DNA of 64,000 nucleotides from Limnohabitans parvus II-B4 (lineage in GTDB: Bacteria; Pseudomonadota; Gammaproteobacteria; Burkholderiales; Burkholderiaceae_C), in contig NZ_NESN01000002.1 of assembly GCF_003063455.1 (NCBI RefSeq), positions 62,001 to 126,000 on the forward strand. The letters run 5' to 3'. This document shows positions 63,379-64,000 of this stretch, piece by piece. Numbering within the stretch: the first letter of the stretch is position 1; every line of letters starts with the position of its first letter. The position numbers and the translations under genes were made by a program. The notes below the pieces were generated by a model, which worked only from the letters and a program-made list of their open reading frames with translations, searched no databases and was not told the origin of the DNA.

Positions 63379-64000
63379 ATGGAACCCACCCGCATTCTGG
63401 CGATTCGCCACGGAGAAACCGCCTGGAACGTGGACACACGCTTGCAAGGCCATCTGGACATCCCGCTCAACGACGTGGGCTTGCGCCAAGCCCAGCATTT
63501 GGCCCGGGCGCTGGTGCAGCGTGATGCCATCGATGCGATTTACGCCAGCGACCTGTCTCGCGCCCATACCACGGCCCAGGCGGTTGCGCAGCTTGTCGGT
63601 CAAAGCGTGACCACACATGTCGGCCTGCGCGAGCGTCACTTTGGTGCGTTCCAGGGGCGCACCTTTGCCGAGATCGAAGTCGAGTTGCCCGAGCACGCCT
63701 GGCACTGGCGCAAACGCACGCCGGACTGGACGCCGCCTGACGGCGGTGAATCCCTGATCGCGTTGCGCGAACGGATTGTGGCCACCGTGGACGAGCTGGC
63801 AGCCCGGCACCCTGGCCAGCAAGTCGTGATGGTGGCCCATGGCGGCGTGATGGACATCCTGTACCGCGCAGCCACCCGCCTTGAACTGCAAGCACCTCGC
63901 ACCTGGCAACTGACCAACACCGCCGTCAACCGGCTGCTGTGGACGCCGCAAGGGCTTTCCTTGGTCGGCTGGGGCGACACCACCCATCTGGCTGCACTGG
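63379..64000 (+). CDS. Histidine phosphatase / phosphoglycerate mutase family protein (partial)
   Basis: The first 207 codons of a branch-1 histidine phosphatase. The catalytic motif ILAIRHGETAWN is at the N-terminus. The family residues LRERHFGAFQGRTFAE (near residue 85) and the second catalytic His in VVMVAHGGVMDIL (near residue 155) are present. It could be a cofactor-dependent phosphoglycerate mutase or, more likely for this length, a CobC/PhoE-like phosphatase. It runs off the right edge. Confidence 0.9.
   Translation, partial: MEPTRILAIRHGETAWNVDTRLQGHLDIPLNDVGLRQAQHLARALVQRDAIDAIYASDLSRAHTTAQAVAQLVGQSVTTHVGLRERHFGAFQGRTFAEIEVELPEHAWHWRKRTPDWTPPDGGESLIALRERIVATVDELAARHPGQQVVMVAHGGVMDILYRAATRLELQAPRTWQLTNTAVNRLLWTPQGLSLVGWGDTTHLAAL

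Overview
This window is about 64 kb of a betaproteobacterial chromosome, most likely a Burkholderiales member of the Comamonadaceae (Limnohabitans / Polaromonas / Acidovorax-like). That placement is inference. It rests on the 60%-GC style of the proteins, the Burkholderiales-type division and cell wall (dcw) cluster with an enlarged MurD, a DksA of the betaproteobacterial one-cysteine type, a PHA-granule-region protein, NUDIX-MBL and NDUFA9-like proteins, and a second-type IF-1.

Positions 1-17,035 (minus strand) hold an almost gapless dcw cluster read mraZ, rsmH, ftsL, ftsI, murE, murF, mraY, murD, ftsW, murG, murC, ddl, ftsQ, ftsA, ftsZ. ftsZ is cut by the window edge. Most junctions are 1-11 bp overlaps, so the block is probably one transcription unit. 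A promoter and a four-copy, exactly 10-bp-phased repeat upstream of mraZ look like the MraZ autoregulatory operator. Next come dksA with a long Lys/Ala/Pro tail, a His-rich COG0523 GTPase, the dapF-DUF484-xerC group, a NUDIX-MBL fusion, a degenerate S4 pseudouridine-synthase-like gene, a cysteine-free Rrf2 regulator, the RNase P RNA gene, cysK and an FAD oxidoreductase.

Positions 29.1-39.1 kb look accessory. There are three Crp/Fnr-like proteins (one with its helix-turn-helix apparently lost), two orphan NarL-type regulators (one with a pseudo-receiver lacking the acidic pocket and phospho-acceptor), a small His-rich protein, a Lon-like AAA protease, a VF530/DUF2132 protein, a YqjD/YqjE-like membrane pair, a SET-domain methyltransferase and an AAA_14/DUF4143 ATPase.

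Positions 39-64 kb return to housekeeping: glmS, an Lrp/AsnC regulator, glmU, a DUF6279 lipoprotein, an MBL hydrolase, a TetR regulator, 5-formyl-THF cyclo-ligase divergent from slt, a PHA-system protein, a molybdopterin oxidoreductase, M20 and M14 peptidases, an NDUFA9-like protein, a GST, cca, trxC, infA, a DUF2905 protein and a MidA/NDUFAF7 methyltransferase. The end is a pterin operon (FolM-like, FolB, FolX-like), ttcA, a DUF4136 lipoprotein and a truncated phosphoglycerate-mutase-family gene. Precursor supply (glmS, glmU, dapF), assembly (mur, mraY, fts) and turnover (slt) make peptidoglycan metabolism the dominant theme.

Many intergenic gaps carry one family of about 66-75 bp bipartite palindromic (REPIN-like) elements bounded by GTCA...TGAC. 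I count eleven at six loci, including a tandem array with an exact 83-bp period. A 380-bp gap at 58.3-58.7 kb can fold as a long bulged hairpin ending in a T-run and is proposed as a 6S-like RNA. No prophage, IS element, CRISPR array or tRNA was seen.
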